This document shows, in pieces, positions 1 through 7,332 of a DNA stretch of 12,360 nucleotides. Each line of letters starts with the position of its first letter. The first letter of the stretch is position 1. The translations under genes and the position numbers were made by a program. The DNA is from an uncultured Oscillospiraceae bacterium (GTDB lineage: Bacteria; Bacillota; Clostridia; Oscillospirales; Oscillospiraceae): contig CAKUPH010000060.1 of NCBI GenBank assembly GCA_934675115.1, positions 1-12,360 of the forward strand, given 5' to 3'. The notes beneath the pieces were generated by a model. That model was not told the DNA's origin, did no database searches, and was given only the letters and a program-made list of their open reading frames with translations.

Positions 1-429
1 TGCTCCGGGCGGCTGTCCCAAATACCTTTGAGGATTTCATAAGCCCGATCCGTCAACGGTATTGTGCGGTAGCTGTGCTGCGTCTTCGGAGGTCCTGCGC
101 GCCAAAAGTGCTGCTTGTGGCGGTACTCCAAGGTTTTGTTGACCGTCAGCGTCCGATTCTGGAAATCTATCGCATCCCACGTCAGTCCGATCATCTCGCC
201 GGTGCGCAAACCGGTTTCAAGGATCAGCGCGTACTGATTGTAGTTGTGGGAGCGTTTCGCTGCTTCAAGAAATCTGATTTGCTCATCCCGCGTTAAAAAG
301 TGAATGTCGTCCGGCGCTCGGACTGGCTTTGTGTAGCGAACGCCGTCCATTGGGTGCTTGGCAATCGGGTCAGTCCTTTCTTTGGCAGATACCCTTACCG
401 CATTCTTTGCCTCGTAAACTTTTACCCAT
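1..429 (-). pseudogene. Tn916-type tyrosine integrase, broken by internal deletion and frame change, 3' end outside window
   Basis: On the - strand an ATG at 429, with RBS AAAGGAG 7 bases upstream, starts MGKSLRGKECGKGICQRKD and then hits TGA at 372-370. This N-terminus resembles Firmicute Tn916-family integrases. The catalytic domain follows immediately in the +1 frame: IAKHPMDGVRYTKPV, then TRDEQIRFLEAAKRSHN, the box I arginine in LETGLRTGEMIGLTW, and the beta-hairpin lysine in GPPKTQHSYRTIPL, running off the left edge before the HxxR and tyrosine boxes. The segment normally lying between these parts (rest of the arm-binding domain and most of the core-binding domain, roughly 130 residues from memory of the family) is absent. 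The catalytic frame has no plausible start of its own, its first ATG being inside HPMDG. I read this as an internal deletion that killed the gene. The family is sure, and the pseudogene status is likely. Confidence 0.85.
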
Positions 430-444
430 TTGGAAACTCCTTTC

Positions 445-512
445 TCACTATGAGAAGAAGCCCCTATACATTTTATAATTGTAGCACAAGGGCTTCCTTT
501 TCTCAATAGTGA
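445..512. repeat. Long imperfect inverted repeat over the integrase promoter and leader
   Basis: The left arm at 445-464 (TCACTATGAGAAGAAGCCCC) matches the reverse complement of the right arm at 490-512 (GGGCTTCC at 490-497, TTTTCTCAATAGTGA at 498-512), apart from a small insertion in the right arm. The 25-base centre holds the -10 box and the -35 box lies in the right arm. It could be an operator, a 5'-UTR hairpin of the integrase mRNA, or part of an element end; the sequence does not decide. Confidence 0.65.
478..506 (-). promoter_or_regulatory. Sigma-A-type promoter of the integrase remnant
   Basis: Read on the - strand, TTGAGA (506-501) and TACAAT (483-478) are separated by exactly 17 bases, with TGC just before the -10 (extended -10). 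It points at the integrase ATG at 429 about 40 bases further on. It lies inside an imperfect inverted repeat. Confidence 0.7.
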
Positions 513-838
513 ACTTATTTCTATTATATCATTTTGAGGACGTGTACGATCTGCTCCGCTGGCTCATTCAGGAGGAGGCTGTTTCCCTTCTGCGCCGGCA
601 CGAGGGGGCTATGCTCTGGCAGGACGGCTTATTACAGCTGTTCCGGTATCTGGAGGAGAACCGGGAGTTTTACTCCTGCGCCCTCCAGTCCGTGGGCCGG
701 GACCACATCCGGCGCTTTGTGGAGTCGGACATTTACGACATCACCCACCGGACCATCGAGCAGGTGGGCGCGGAGATGGGTGCGGCGAACAGTGATATTA
801 AAGCAAATACTGACCTGCTGACCCACTTCATGGTATAA
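509..838 (+). pseudogene. TetR/AcrR-type regulator, C-terminal fragment lacking the HTH
   Basis: The 109-codon open frame (GTG at 509) begins at what looks like the end of the DNA-recognition helix: LYHFEDVYDLLRWL matches the FYYHFxDxYDLL signature that closes the HTH in DhaS-like TetR proteins. The rest (LFRYLEENREFY, QSVGRDHIRRFVE, then LLTHFMV) fits the ligand-binding domain of that subfamily, but the frame stops where about 20 more residues would be expected. The whole HTH is missing and replaced by the integrase upstream region; the GTG has no Shine-Dalgarno. This is most likely a dead fragment cut by an element junction at about 515-525. It might instead be a free C-terminal domain, but without a ribosome site this is unlikely. 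Confidence 0.65.
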
Positions 839-902
839 AACGTCATCAGGAACATGGTTTGATAGATAAATGAAATTTGGTAGGAAAATTTTGAAAAAGG
901 TA

Positions 903-931
903 TTGCGCTGCGGGGGCAAGTATGGTACATT
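903..931 (+). promoter_or_regulatory. Probable promoter of the T7SS operon
   Basis: TTGCGC (903-908) and TACATT (926-931) are separated by 17 bases, and TGG directly before the -10 makes it an extended -10 promoter. It is the best match in the 839-1004 gap, sits about 75 bases before the XRE gene start, and is the only clear + strand promoter before essC. No experimental support. Confidence 0.6.
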
Positions 932-933
932 GA

Positions 934-943
934 TGTCATGACA
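934..943. promoter_or_regulatory. Palindrome at the predicted transcription start, possible operator
   Basis: TGTCATGACA is a perfect 10-bp palindrome 3 bases after the -10 box, where a repressor would block initiation. The first gene of the operon encodes a small XRE regulator, so autoregulation here is a reasonable guess. A 10-bp palindrome can also occur by chance. Confidence 0.35.
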
Positions 944-990
944 AAAAATATTACATTTCCCCGTGGCAGGTATTCTGTTTACGAAGTGCG

Positions 991-1007
991 AGGAGGGATC
1001 TGCATTG
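991..1007 (+). promoter_or_regulatory. RBS that decides a TTG start for the XRE gene
   Basis: AGGAGG at 991-996, an 8-base spacer, then TTG at 1005-1007. No other in-frame start nearby has a correctly spaced site, so the unusual start codon is preferred. Confidence 0.65.
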
Positions 1008-1316
1008 AAGCATATGATGGGGCTCGCCGGTCCGGACCGGGAGAAGTACTCGGTAAGGATGGCGGAAAATCTCCCCATGCTGCGCGCGAAGCTGGGGCTG
1101 AGCCAGACGGAGCTGGCCGAGATCATCGGCGTGACCCGGCAGACGGTGTCGGCGGTGGAAAATAAGGCCCGTCCCCTGTCCTGGGGAGGGTTCCTGTCCC
1201 TGCTGTTCCTGTTCATGCAGAACGGGGAGACGAAGCCGCTGCTCACGGAGTTGGGCATCTACACCGATGAGCTTGCGGACCTGTTTACCATTACGGACCT
1301 GTCCAGATTGAAATAA
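1005..1316 (+). CDS. XRE-family HTH regulator, first gene of the T7SS operon
   Basis: Small (103 aa) cytoplasmic DNA-binding protein. The HTH_3 fold spans about residues 23-57 with LSQTELAEIIGVTRQTVS and then AVENKARPLS; the C-terminal half (LSLLFLFMQNGETK, TDELADLF) is probably a short dimerisation part. I chose the TTG at 1005 because AGGAGG at 991-996 lies 8 bases before it; the ATG at 1014 is 17 bases from that site and the GTG at 963 has no site. It ends 18 bp before essC in the same direction, so both are very likely cotranscribed, and it probably controls the operon through its own promoter region. XRE family is sure; its target and sign of control are inferred. Confidence 0.88.
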   Translation: MKHMMGLAGPDREKYSVRMAENLPMLRAKLGLSQTELAEIIGVTRQTVSAVENKARPLSWGGFLSLLFLFMQNGETKPLLTELGIYTDELADLFTITDLSRLK

Positions 1317-1334
1317 TCGTTTGGTGGTGGAGAG

Positions 1335-4300
1335 ATGTATTTGCTCAGAGCGTACTGGGGCGACGGCATTCTGGAGACAGAGCTTGCGCCGGGGCAGAGC
1401 TGCACCGTGGGCCGCGGGGAGAAATGCGGCGTTCGGGTGGACGGCCTCCGGCAGAAAAAGCCCATTTCCATCACGGCGGACGAGAGCGGCTGGTACATAA
1501 CGGGGCTGAAAAAGGCCCCGGGGGAGACGCTGCGGCTGGCGCAGGATGTGATCCCCTTCGAGACGGTGTGCGTCCTCGACGAGGACAGCCGCACCGCGCT
1601 GGCGGTGTACCGGACGGGGCCGGACATGGGCCGGGTCATCGACCTGACGGGCCGGGATGAGTTGGTCATCGGCCGCAGCGGCGGCTGCGGCGTGACCGTG
1701 GGCTGCCGCCAGGTGTCCGGGCGGCACCTGCGCCTTGTCCGGGACATGGACGGCTGGGAGTTCGAGGATCTGGGCAGCGCCAACGGCACGTTTCTCAACG
1801 GATGCCGGAGCGCCGGCGGGCGGCTGGAGCCGGACAGCGAGCTGGTGATCGGCTTCTGCCGCATCCTGCTGGTGGGCGATATGCTCACCGTCTGCTACGA
1901 CGGAAAGGTCCGCTCCGACGTCCGCCCGGAGGAAAAGGACGTGGGCGTGGACAGCATCGACGAACCGTACCCCTATTATTTCCGCCAGTCTCCCCGGCTC
2001 CGGGAGGAGCTGCCGGACGATGCGGTGGAGCTTCAGGCGCCGCCCCGGCTGGGCGGCAAGCCCCAGATCAGCTGGGCCAGCGTTCTGGTGACGCCCCTTA
2101 TCTCCGTGAGCATCATGGTGATCATCTGCGTGTTCGTCACCGGCGTGATGGGCACGCTGTACTTCAGCGCCCCCATGGCGCTGGTGGGTGTGATCATGGC
2201 CGTGGTGCGCTACAAGGGCGAGAAGAAAAAATACGCCAACAGCGAACGGGCCCGGCTGGACAAATACGGCGACTATCTGGAGGATCAGGTCAGCGCGCTG
2301 GAGCGGTTGGAGCGCGAGCAGCGGAAGATCCTCACGGAGGATAACCCTCCGGTGGCCGCCTGCATGAAGCTGGCGGATGGCCCGGCCCGCACCCTGTGGG
2401 CCCGCAGGCTCCGGGATCCGGATTTTATGACGCTGCGGCTGGGGCAGGGCACGGTGCCCGCGGCCTTTTCCGTCCGGGCGCCCAAGCGGGCGCTGACCAT
2501 CGAGGACGCCGACCCGCTGGAGCTTCAGCCGGAGGAGATCGCGGAGCGCTTCCGGGAGGTGACGGACTGCCCCATCGTCATGGACTTTGGCCGGCACCCC
2601 GCCTGCGGCATCATCGGCGACCGGGACAAGTGCGTGGCGCTGGGCCGGGAGCTGGTGGTGGAGGCCAGCGCCCTGCACAGCTACGACGACCTGCGCATCG
2701 TGGTGATCTGCCGCCCGGAGGAGCGGGCGGACTGGGAGTTCGTCCGGTGGCTCCCCCATGTGTACGATGATGCCCGGCAGCTGCGGTACATCGTGGACAG
2801 CCCGGCTCAGGCCGGGAAGGTGCTGGGCCAGTTGGACGACATCCTCAACCAGCGCATTCTGGAAAACGAGAAGAGCGAGTACGGCGCCCCGCCGGCCCAC
2901 CGGCCTTTCTACCTCTTTGTCTGCGCCTCGCTGGCTCCGGCGGCGGGCAGCCCCATTCTCCGGAAGATCAGCGCCTGCGACCCGACCATCGGCGCGGGGG
3001 CTATCTTCCTGCTGGACCGGATGGATAACCTCCCCAAGGAGTGCTGCTACGTGGCCGAGCTGGGGTACAAGAACGTATTTTACGAAAAGGACCGGGCCTC
3101 CGCCCGGCAGACCTTCACGCTGGACACCGTCCCGGAGGAGTCCTACGAGCAGTACGCCCGGAAGCTGGCCCCCGTGCGGGTGGAGCTCAGCGGCCGGGGC
3201 GGCAGCCTTCCAACCAGCATCTCTTTCCTTCAGGGTTTGCAGGCGGAGACGCCGGAGGCGCTGGCGCTGGAGGAGAACTGGCAGGACCCTCAGCCGGAAA
3301 AGAGCATGGCCGTCCCCATCGGCATCCGGAGCGACGGAACGTCCTTCTATTTCAACATCCACGAAAAGGCCCACGGCCCCCACGGCCTTGTGGCCGGTAT
3401 GACCGGCTCCGGCAAGTCGGAAATGGTTCAGTCGTGGATATTGTCCATGGCGGTGCGCTTCCCGCCCAGCGCCGTGTCCTTCGTGCTCATCGACTTCAAG
3501 GGCACCGGCCTGCTGCTCCCCTTCAAGAACCTGCCCCATCTGGCGGGCACCATCTCCGATCTGGACACCAGCATCGGCCGGAACCTCATCGCGCTGGAAA
3601 ACGAGCTGACCCGGCGGAAGGCCCTGCTGGACAAATATCAGGTCAGCAACATCTCCGCCTACCGCAAGCTGCTCCGGGAGGGCCGGGCGGAGGAGCCGCT
3701 GCCCTACCTCTTCGTGGTCATCGATGAGTTCGCGGAGTTCAAGCAGCGCTTCCCCGACTTCATGCAGGCGGTGAACAGTGTGTTTGCCATCGGTCGGACG
3801 CTGGGCGTCCATATGGTGCTGCTCACCCAGAAGCCCGCCAACGTGGTAGACGACAAGATGAACGCCAACACCCGCTTCCGCTGGTGCCTCAAGGTGGCCA
3901 ACTCCGCCGACAGCCGGGAGATGCTCCACCACCCGGACGCGGCCAAGATCACCAACCCCGGCCGGGCCTTTGTGCAGGTGGGTGAGGACGAGGTGTACGA
4001 GGAGATCCAGTCCTTCTGGAGCGGCGCGCCCTACAACCCCTACCGGGCCCTGAGCCTTCAGCGGTCCACCAAGGTGTCCGTGGTGGACCTGTACGGGCGG
4101 CGCATCTCCTACGAGCCGGATAAGACCACCGGCTACCGCTCGGAAAAGAACGAGATCGACGCGGTGGTGGAGTATCTGGACGCTTACGCCCGCAGGACCG
4201 GCACCGGCCGGGCCCGGGCCATCTGGACGTCCAAGCTGCCGGACACCGTGTCCCTCCGGGACGTGCTCAGCGTGGCCTTCGACGGCGAAAAGTGGGACGA

Positions 4301-5777
4301 GAGCCCGCGGCAGCTGGCCCCCGCCGTGGGCATGCTGGACGATCCCCGCTCCCAGTCCCAGTATCCGCTGTATTTCAACTTCCAGGAGGAGGGGCACATC
4401 GCCGTCTACGGCGCGCCGGGCAGCGGCAAGACCACCCTGCTCCACACCCTCATCATGTCCACCGCCCTGTCCTATACGCCGGAGCAGGTCAACCTGTACC
4501 TGATGGACTTCGGCGGCGGCAGCCTGAATCTGTTCCGGGACCTGCCCCAGGTGGGCGGTACGGCGGTCAGCGGCGACGACGAGCGGATCAACAAGCTGAC
4601 GGCCATGCTGTCCGCCGAGCTTGCCCGGCGGAAAAAGCTCATCGCCGACATGGGCCTTGTGAGCATCGCCTCCTACCGGGAGGCAGCGGGGGAGAGCCTG
4701 CCGTACATCGTGCTCGTTCTGGACAATTTCGCCCCGGTCCTCGACCTCTATCCCGGGCTGGATAACTTCTTCCAGACGCTGGTCCGGGACGGCGCGGGCT
4801 GCGGCATGTACCTTGTGGCCACGGCCAACACCCAGAACGGCATCAACTACCGTGTGAGCCAGAACATCAAATACTCTGTGGCCCTGCGCATGACGGAAAA
4901 GAGCGACTACGCCGCCATCGTGGGCAGCACCGGCGGGCTGGAGCCGGAGAACCATCCCGGCCGGGGCCTTGTGCGGGGTGCGCCGCCGCTGGAATTTCAG
5001 GCGGCCCTCCCCGCCGACGGGCAGACGGAGAACATCCGGGCCTCCGCCATCCGGGCGCTGGCCGCCCTGATGAACCAGAAGTGGACGGGAGCGCGTCCGG
5101 CGCCCATCCCGGTGCTGCCCGACGTGGTGCGGTCGGCGGACCATGCCACGGGGGACATTTTCCTCGGCTTCGAGCGGGAGAGCGTGGCCCCGGTGACGCT
5201 GGATCTCCGCCGCCGGCAGTTCCTGATCATCTCTGCGGTGGAGCCCGCCGCCGGCGTGACGGCGGCCCTGTACCGGCAGATGACGGAAAAGCTCCGCCCC
5301 GTCCGCACCGTGGCCTATAGAGGAGAACAGGACGCCGCGCAGTTCGAGCAGGGGATCACCGACCTCATGCCGCTGCTTCAGGACCGGAAGAACCGGGCGG
5401 CGGGCGGCCGCCTTGACCAGGCGGAGGACCCGTACATTCTGGTGTTCGTGGACGGCCTGCTGGACTGCTTCCATCAGGTCAGCGACGAGACGGTGCGCCG
5501 CCTTGTGAGCATCGTGGCGCTGGGCGTAGGGCTGAACGTGGTCCTCGCCGCGGCGGACACCGCCCACAACATCGGCACGCTGTACCACGGCGGCGACATG
5601 CTGGCCATGAAGCTGGTCACGCAGGCCGCGGCCCTGCTGTACGGCGGCAGCGTGCAGTCCCACGGCGTGTTCCAGACGGAGCTGACCTACAGCGAGTCCG
5701 GCGCGCAGATGGGCCGGCAGGAATCGGCCTTCCTTGACGGGGGAAGCGTCGTGTTCATAAAGACAGTTCAGGAGTGA
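1335..5777 (+). CDS. essC: EssC-type T7SS motor ATPase (tandem FHA, membrane, three FtsK/SpoIIIE domains)
   Basis: Core inner-membrane ATPase that drives export of WXG100 substrates; 1480 aa, the usual EssC length. The order is: degenerate FHA-like domain (residues 1-95; G26-R27 but no SxxH or NG); a second FHA domain (about 105-165) with G113-R114, S128xxH131 and N150-G151 all present; two membrane helices about 248-294; first ATPase with Walker A GMTGSGKS (688-695) and Walker B FVVIDE (793-798); second ATPase with GAPGSGKT (1026-1033) and Walker B VLVLDN (1126-1131, Asn in place of the usual acidic residue); a third, degenerate ATPase with no Walker A lysine (IISAVEPAAG near 1298-1307) but a VFVDG strand (1370-1374). 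The third domain is the usual substrate-contact end in this family. ATG at 1335 follows GGTGGTGGAG. The stop overlaps the start region of the next gene. Confidence 0.97.
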   Translation: MYLLRAYWGDGILETELAPGQSCTVGRGEKCGVRVDGLRQKKPISITADESGWYITGLKKAPGETLRLAQDVIPFETVCVLDEDSRTALAVYRTGPDMGRVIDLTGRDELVIGRSGGCGVTVGCRQVSGRHLRLVRDMDGWEFEDLGSANGTFLNGCRSAGGRLEPDSELVIGFCRILLVGDMLTVCYDGKVRSDVRPEEKDVGVDSIDEPYPYYFRQSPRLREELPDDAVELQAPPRLGGKPQISWASVLVTPLISVSIMVIICVFVTGVMGTLYFSAPMALVGVIMAVVRYKGEKKKYANSERARLDKYGDYLEDQVSALERLEREQRKILTEDNPPVAACMKLADGPARTLWARRLRDPDFMTLRLGQGTVPAAFSVRAPKRALTIEDADPLELQPEEIAERFREVTDCPIVMDFGRHPACGIIGDRDKCVALGRELVVEASALHSYDDLRIVVICRPEERADWEFVRWLPHVYDDARQLRYIVDSPAQAGKVLGQLDDILNQRILENEKSEYGAPPAHRPFYLFVCASLAPAAGSPILRKISACDPTIGAGAIFLLDRMDNLPKECCYVAELGYKNVFYEKDRASARQTFTLDTVPEESYEQYARKLAPVRVELSGRGGSLPTSISFLQGLQAETPEALALEENWQDPQPEKSMAVPIGIRSDGTSFYFNIHEKAHGPHGLVAGMTGSGKSEMVQSWILSMAVRFPPSAVSFVLIDFKGTGLLLPFKNLPHLAGTISDLDTSIGRNLIALENELTRRKALLDKYQVSNISAYRKLLREGRAEEPLPYLFVVIDEFAEFKQRFPDFMQAVNSVFAIGRTLGVHMVLLTQKPANVVDDKMNANTRFRWCLKVANSADSREMLHHPDAAKITNPGRAFVQVGEDEVYEEIQSFWSGAPYNPYRALSLQRSTKVSVVDLYGRRISYEPDKTTGYRSEKNEIDAVVEYLDAYARRTGTGRARAIWTSKLPDTVSLRDVLSVAFDGEKWDESPRQLAPAVGMLDDPRSQSQYPLYFNFQEEGHIAVYGAPGSGKTTLLHTLIMSTALSYTPEQVNLYLMDFGGGSLNLFRDLPQVGGTAVSGDDERINKLTAMLSAELARRKKLIADMGLVSIASYREAAGESLPYIVLVLDNFAPVLDLYPGLDNFFQTLVRDGAGCGMYLVATANTQNGINYRVSQNIKYSVALRMTEKSDYAAIVGSTGGLEPENHPGRGLVRGAPPLEFQAALPADGQTENIRASAIRALAALMNQKWTGARPAPIPVLPDVVRSADHATGDIFLGFERESVAPVTLDLRRRQFLIISAVEPAAGVTAALYRQMTEKLRPVRTVAYRGEQDAAQFEQGITDLMPLLQDRKNRAAGGRLDQAEDPYILVFVDGLLDCFHQVSDETVRRLVSIVALGVGLNVVLAAADTAHNIGTLYHGGDMLAMKLVTQAAALLYGGSVQSHGVFQTELTYSESGAQMGRQESAFLDGGSVVFIKTVQE

Positions 5778-5787
5778 GGTGACAGAC

Positions 5788-6537
5788 ATGGATGAAAAGG
5801 TAAAACTGAGCGCGCGGGAATTCGCCGTGACGGCGGCCGCGCTGGGCGCGGGCGTCCTCTACGGCATACGGGACCCCTTCTTCGGGCTGGATTCCGGCGG
5901 CATCGCCATGGCCCGGCAGACGGCGGAGGAATCGCTGGCGAAGCGGGGGCTGCTGTCCATGGAGTTCGACGGCTCCGTGACGCCGTCGCCGGAGCTGGCG
6001 CAGGCCGTGGGCGTCTGCGCCGCCTGCCAGAGGTACACGGTGCTGGACGGCGTGGACCGGGGCGCGGAGCTGCCCCACGCCTGCCTCTATGAGGCGGGGG
6101 ACTACTCGGTGCAGCTGGTCCAGACCGGCGGCGACATGGAGCTGACCCCCGGGGGCGGCGACTACATCGGCGGACAGCTGGAGACGATTCTTGCCGACGG
6201 CGGAACGGCGGAGCAGGAGGGCTTCCTGACCTACAACGTGCTGGCCGCGGTACAGGGGCTCCCGGCGGACAAGGGGCTGGGAAAGCTGAACGAGCTGGGC
6301 TTTTCCGACCGGTGCGCCGGGCTGATCCTCCGGGGCTTTGCGGGGCAGGCGGCGTATCTCTCCGTCATGTGCGGCGATCTGGCGGCCCGTACCCTCAAAT
6401 GCGTGAGCTTCCTGTCCGACGGGACGGGGACGGTGCAGCTCCTGCCCACCGAGGCCGGTGAGGACGCGGGCTGGTACGTTTCGTGGACCACGCCCGCCGC
6501 GGCTGCCGCGCTGGTCCGCAAGTGGCGGAGCGGCTGA
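5788..6537 (+). CDS. Unassigned T7SS-operon protein with an EspG-like layout
   Basis: A 249-aa soluble protein between essC and the EsaB-like gene; no signal peptide or membrane helix. I cannot name a family with certainty. The order of its elements recalls mycobacterial EspG, the cytosolic chaperone of PE/PPE substrates: a start of the type LSAREFAVTAAAL, a helix with ARQTAEESLAKRGLL leading into PSPELAQAVGVCAACQRY, then alternating beta strands, and a C-terminal strand-helix end GWYVSWTTPAAAAAL. This is an architectural resemblance judged by eye, not a measured homology. GAGGTG at 5776-5781 is 6 bases before the ATG at 5788; a GTG at 5779 (served by AGGAG at 5770-5774) is the alternative and adds 3 residues. 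Start and essC stop are 10 bp apart, indicating tight coexpression. Possible role: chaperone for the downstream substrates. Confidence 0.8.
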   Translation: MDEKVKLSAREFAVTAAALGAGVLYGIRDPFFGLDSGGIAMARQTAEESLAKRGLLSMEFDGSVTPSPELAQAVGVCAACQRYTVLDGVDRGAELPHACLYEAGDYSVQLVQTGGDMELTPGGGDYIGGQLETILADGGTAEQEGFLTYNVLAAVQGLPADKGLGKLNELGFSDRCAGLILRGFAGQAAYLSVMCGDLAARTLKCVSFLSDGTGTVQLLPTEAGEDAGWYVSWTTPAAAAALVRKWRSG

Positions 6538-6550
6538 GGGGAGGGACGGT

Positions 6551-6808
6551 ATGCGCCCGTGTGAAAATGTGATCGTTACGTTGGCGGCGGGAGAGACCGC
6601 GCTGGACATGGAGCTGCCCGCGTTTCTCCCTTTTGCCGAGCTGACGCCCAAGATCGCGGAGACCCTCGCCGTGATGGAACCCCGGCGCTTCGGCGGCGCA
6701 TCGCTGGAGCTGAGCTTCGGCGGGCAGCCGGTGGCACCGGAAAAATGCCTTGCGGCATACGGCATCTGGGACGGCAGCGTTCTCCAGTGCGCCGTAAGGA
6801 AGGAGTGA
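6551..6808 (+). CDS. EsaB/YukD-like ubiquitin-fold T7SS protein
   Basis: An 85-aa cytoplasmic protein with the length and pattern of the YukD/EsaB family: an opening strand NVIVTLAAGETALDMELP, a helix AELTPKIAETLAVM, then SLELSFGGQPVAPEKCLAAYGI and the closing strand DGSVLQCAVRKE, the last part being the typical ubiquitin-like turn and final strand. EsaB is a small accessory/regulatory factor of Firmicute T7SS and is almost always beside essC, as here. The ATG at 6551 has GGGGAGGG ending 5 bases upstream; the open frame extends further upstream but only inside the preceding gene. It ends 4 bp before the next gene. No lysine or Gly-Gly end suggests conjugation. Confidence 0.85.
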   Translation: MRPCENVIVTLAAGETALDMELPAFLPFAELTPKIAETLAVMEPRRFGGASLELSFGGQPVAPEKCLAAYGIWDGSVLQCAVRKE

Positions 6809-6812
6809 CAGC

Positions 6813-7298
6813 ATGAAAGGAAACAGCACCATCCGCATCGACTACGACAATGTGCTGCAGCAGGCCAGCCGCCTGTCGGCCATTGCGGCGTCCTGCGGCG
6901 ATGTGGAAAACCGCCTGCGCAGCGCCATCACCATGCTGACGCCCGCGTGGGAAGGCCCGTCGGGCGAGGCGTGCAGGGCCGCGCTGCAAAGCCGGATCAG
7001 CGAGGTCCGGGCCCTGCGCAGTCAGGTGGAGCAGATGGCGGCGTACATCCGCAAGGTGGCCGCCGAGTTCCAGGAGGCCGAGCGCCGGGCCGCGGCAGCC
7101 GCCCGGGCTGCCGCCATCGCAAGCTCGGTGGCGTCCGGGGGCAAGACGGAGAAAAAGCAGCCGTCCGCCGAGGGCAAGACCGGCGGGGCCGCGTCCGTCA
7201 ACGACATCGGCAAGAAGATGTCCGACTTTGTGGGCGGCGCGGCATCCGTCATAGCGGACTTCCTCAAAAATGGCGGATCGGGAGGAAAGACACCGTGA
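6813..7298 (+). CDS. WXG100-like protein with C-terminal extension
   Basis: A 161-aa protein. Residues 1-90 form the helical hairpin of WXG100 proteins with the turn motif W46-E47-G48 (TPAWEGPSGEA) and, after helix 2, F86xxxE90, which sits where T7SS substrates carry the YxxxD/E export signal (Phe instead of Tyr). An alanine-rich helix (AAAAARAAAIASS) and a low-complexity linker follow, then a tail with DFVGGA at 138-143 and ADF at 148-150. The same motif at the same spacing ends the next protein. Likely an exported partner of the downstream effector rather than the generic EsxA, which is encoded at 9622. ATG at 6813 follows GGAAGGAG. WXG100 fold likely; pairing is inferred. Confidence 0.85.
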   Translation: MKGNSTIRIDYDNVLQQASRLSAIAASCGDVENRLRSAITMLTPAWEGPSGEACRAALQSRISEVRALRSQVEQMAAYIRKVAAEFQEAERRAAAAARAAAIASSVASGGKTEKKQPSAEGKTGGAASVNDIGKKMSDFVGGAASVIADFLKNGGSGGKTP

Positions 7299-7313
7299 TC
7301 CGGGAGACAAAAC

Positions 7314-7332
7314 AAGGGGGTGAATACCTTTG
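7314..7332 (+). promoter_or_regulatory. RBS that decides a TTG start for the effector candidate
   Basis: AAGGGGGTG at 7314-7322 is followed by a 7-base spacer and TTG at 7330-7332. The GTG overlapping this site at 7320 opens a different frame with no family resemblance, so translation from TTG is preferred. Confidence 0.65.

Noticed and set aside
370..429. The 19-codon integrase N-terminus as a separate small peptide gene
   Set aside because: It matches the conserved beginning of Tn916-type integrases and its stop lies at the deletion junction, so it is better read as part of the pseudogene.
963..1004. N-terminal extension of the XRE protein from GTG 963
   Set aside because: No Shine-Dalgarno before 963, whereas TTG 1005 has AGGAGG at the right distance; the extra residues lie between promoter and RBS.
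938..1165. 75-codon frame starting in the operon leader
   Set aside because: No RBS, starts at the predicted transcription start and then overlaps the XRE gene out of frame with low-complexity residues.
632..1258. A 208-codon - strand frame across the TetR fragment and XRE gene
   Set aside because: No RBS, no family resemblance, and it lies opposite a frame with a clear HTH domain.
951..5789. A 1612-codon open frame antisense to essC
   Set aside because: It mirrors the GC-rich codon pattern of essC, is rich in His, Arg, Ala, Pro and Gly without any domain, and has no start signals. The sense frame encodes a full EssC.
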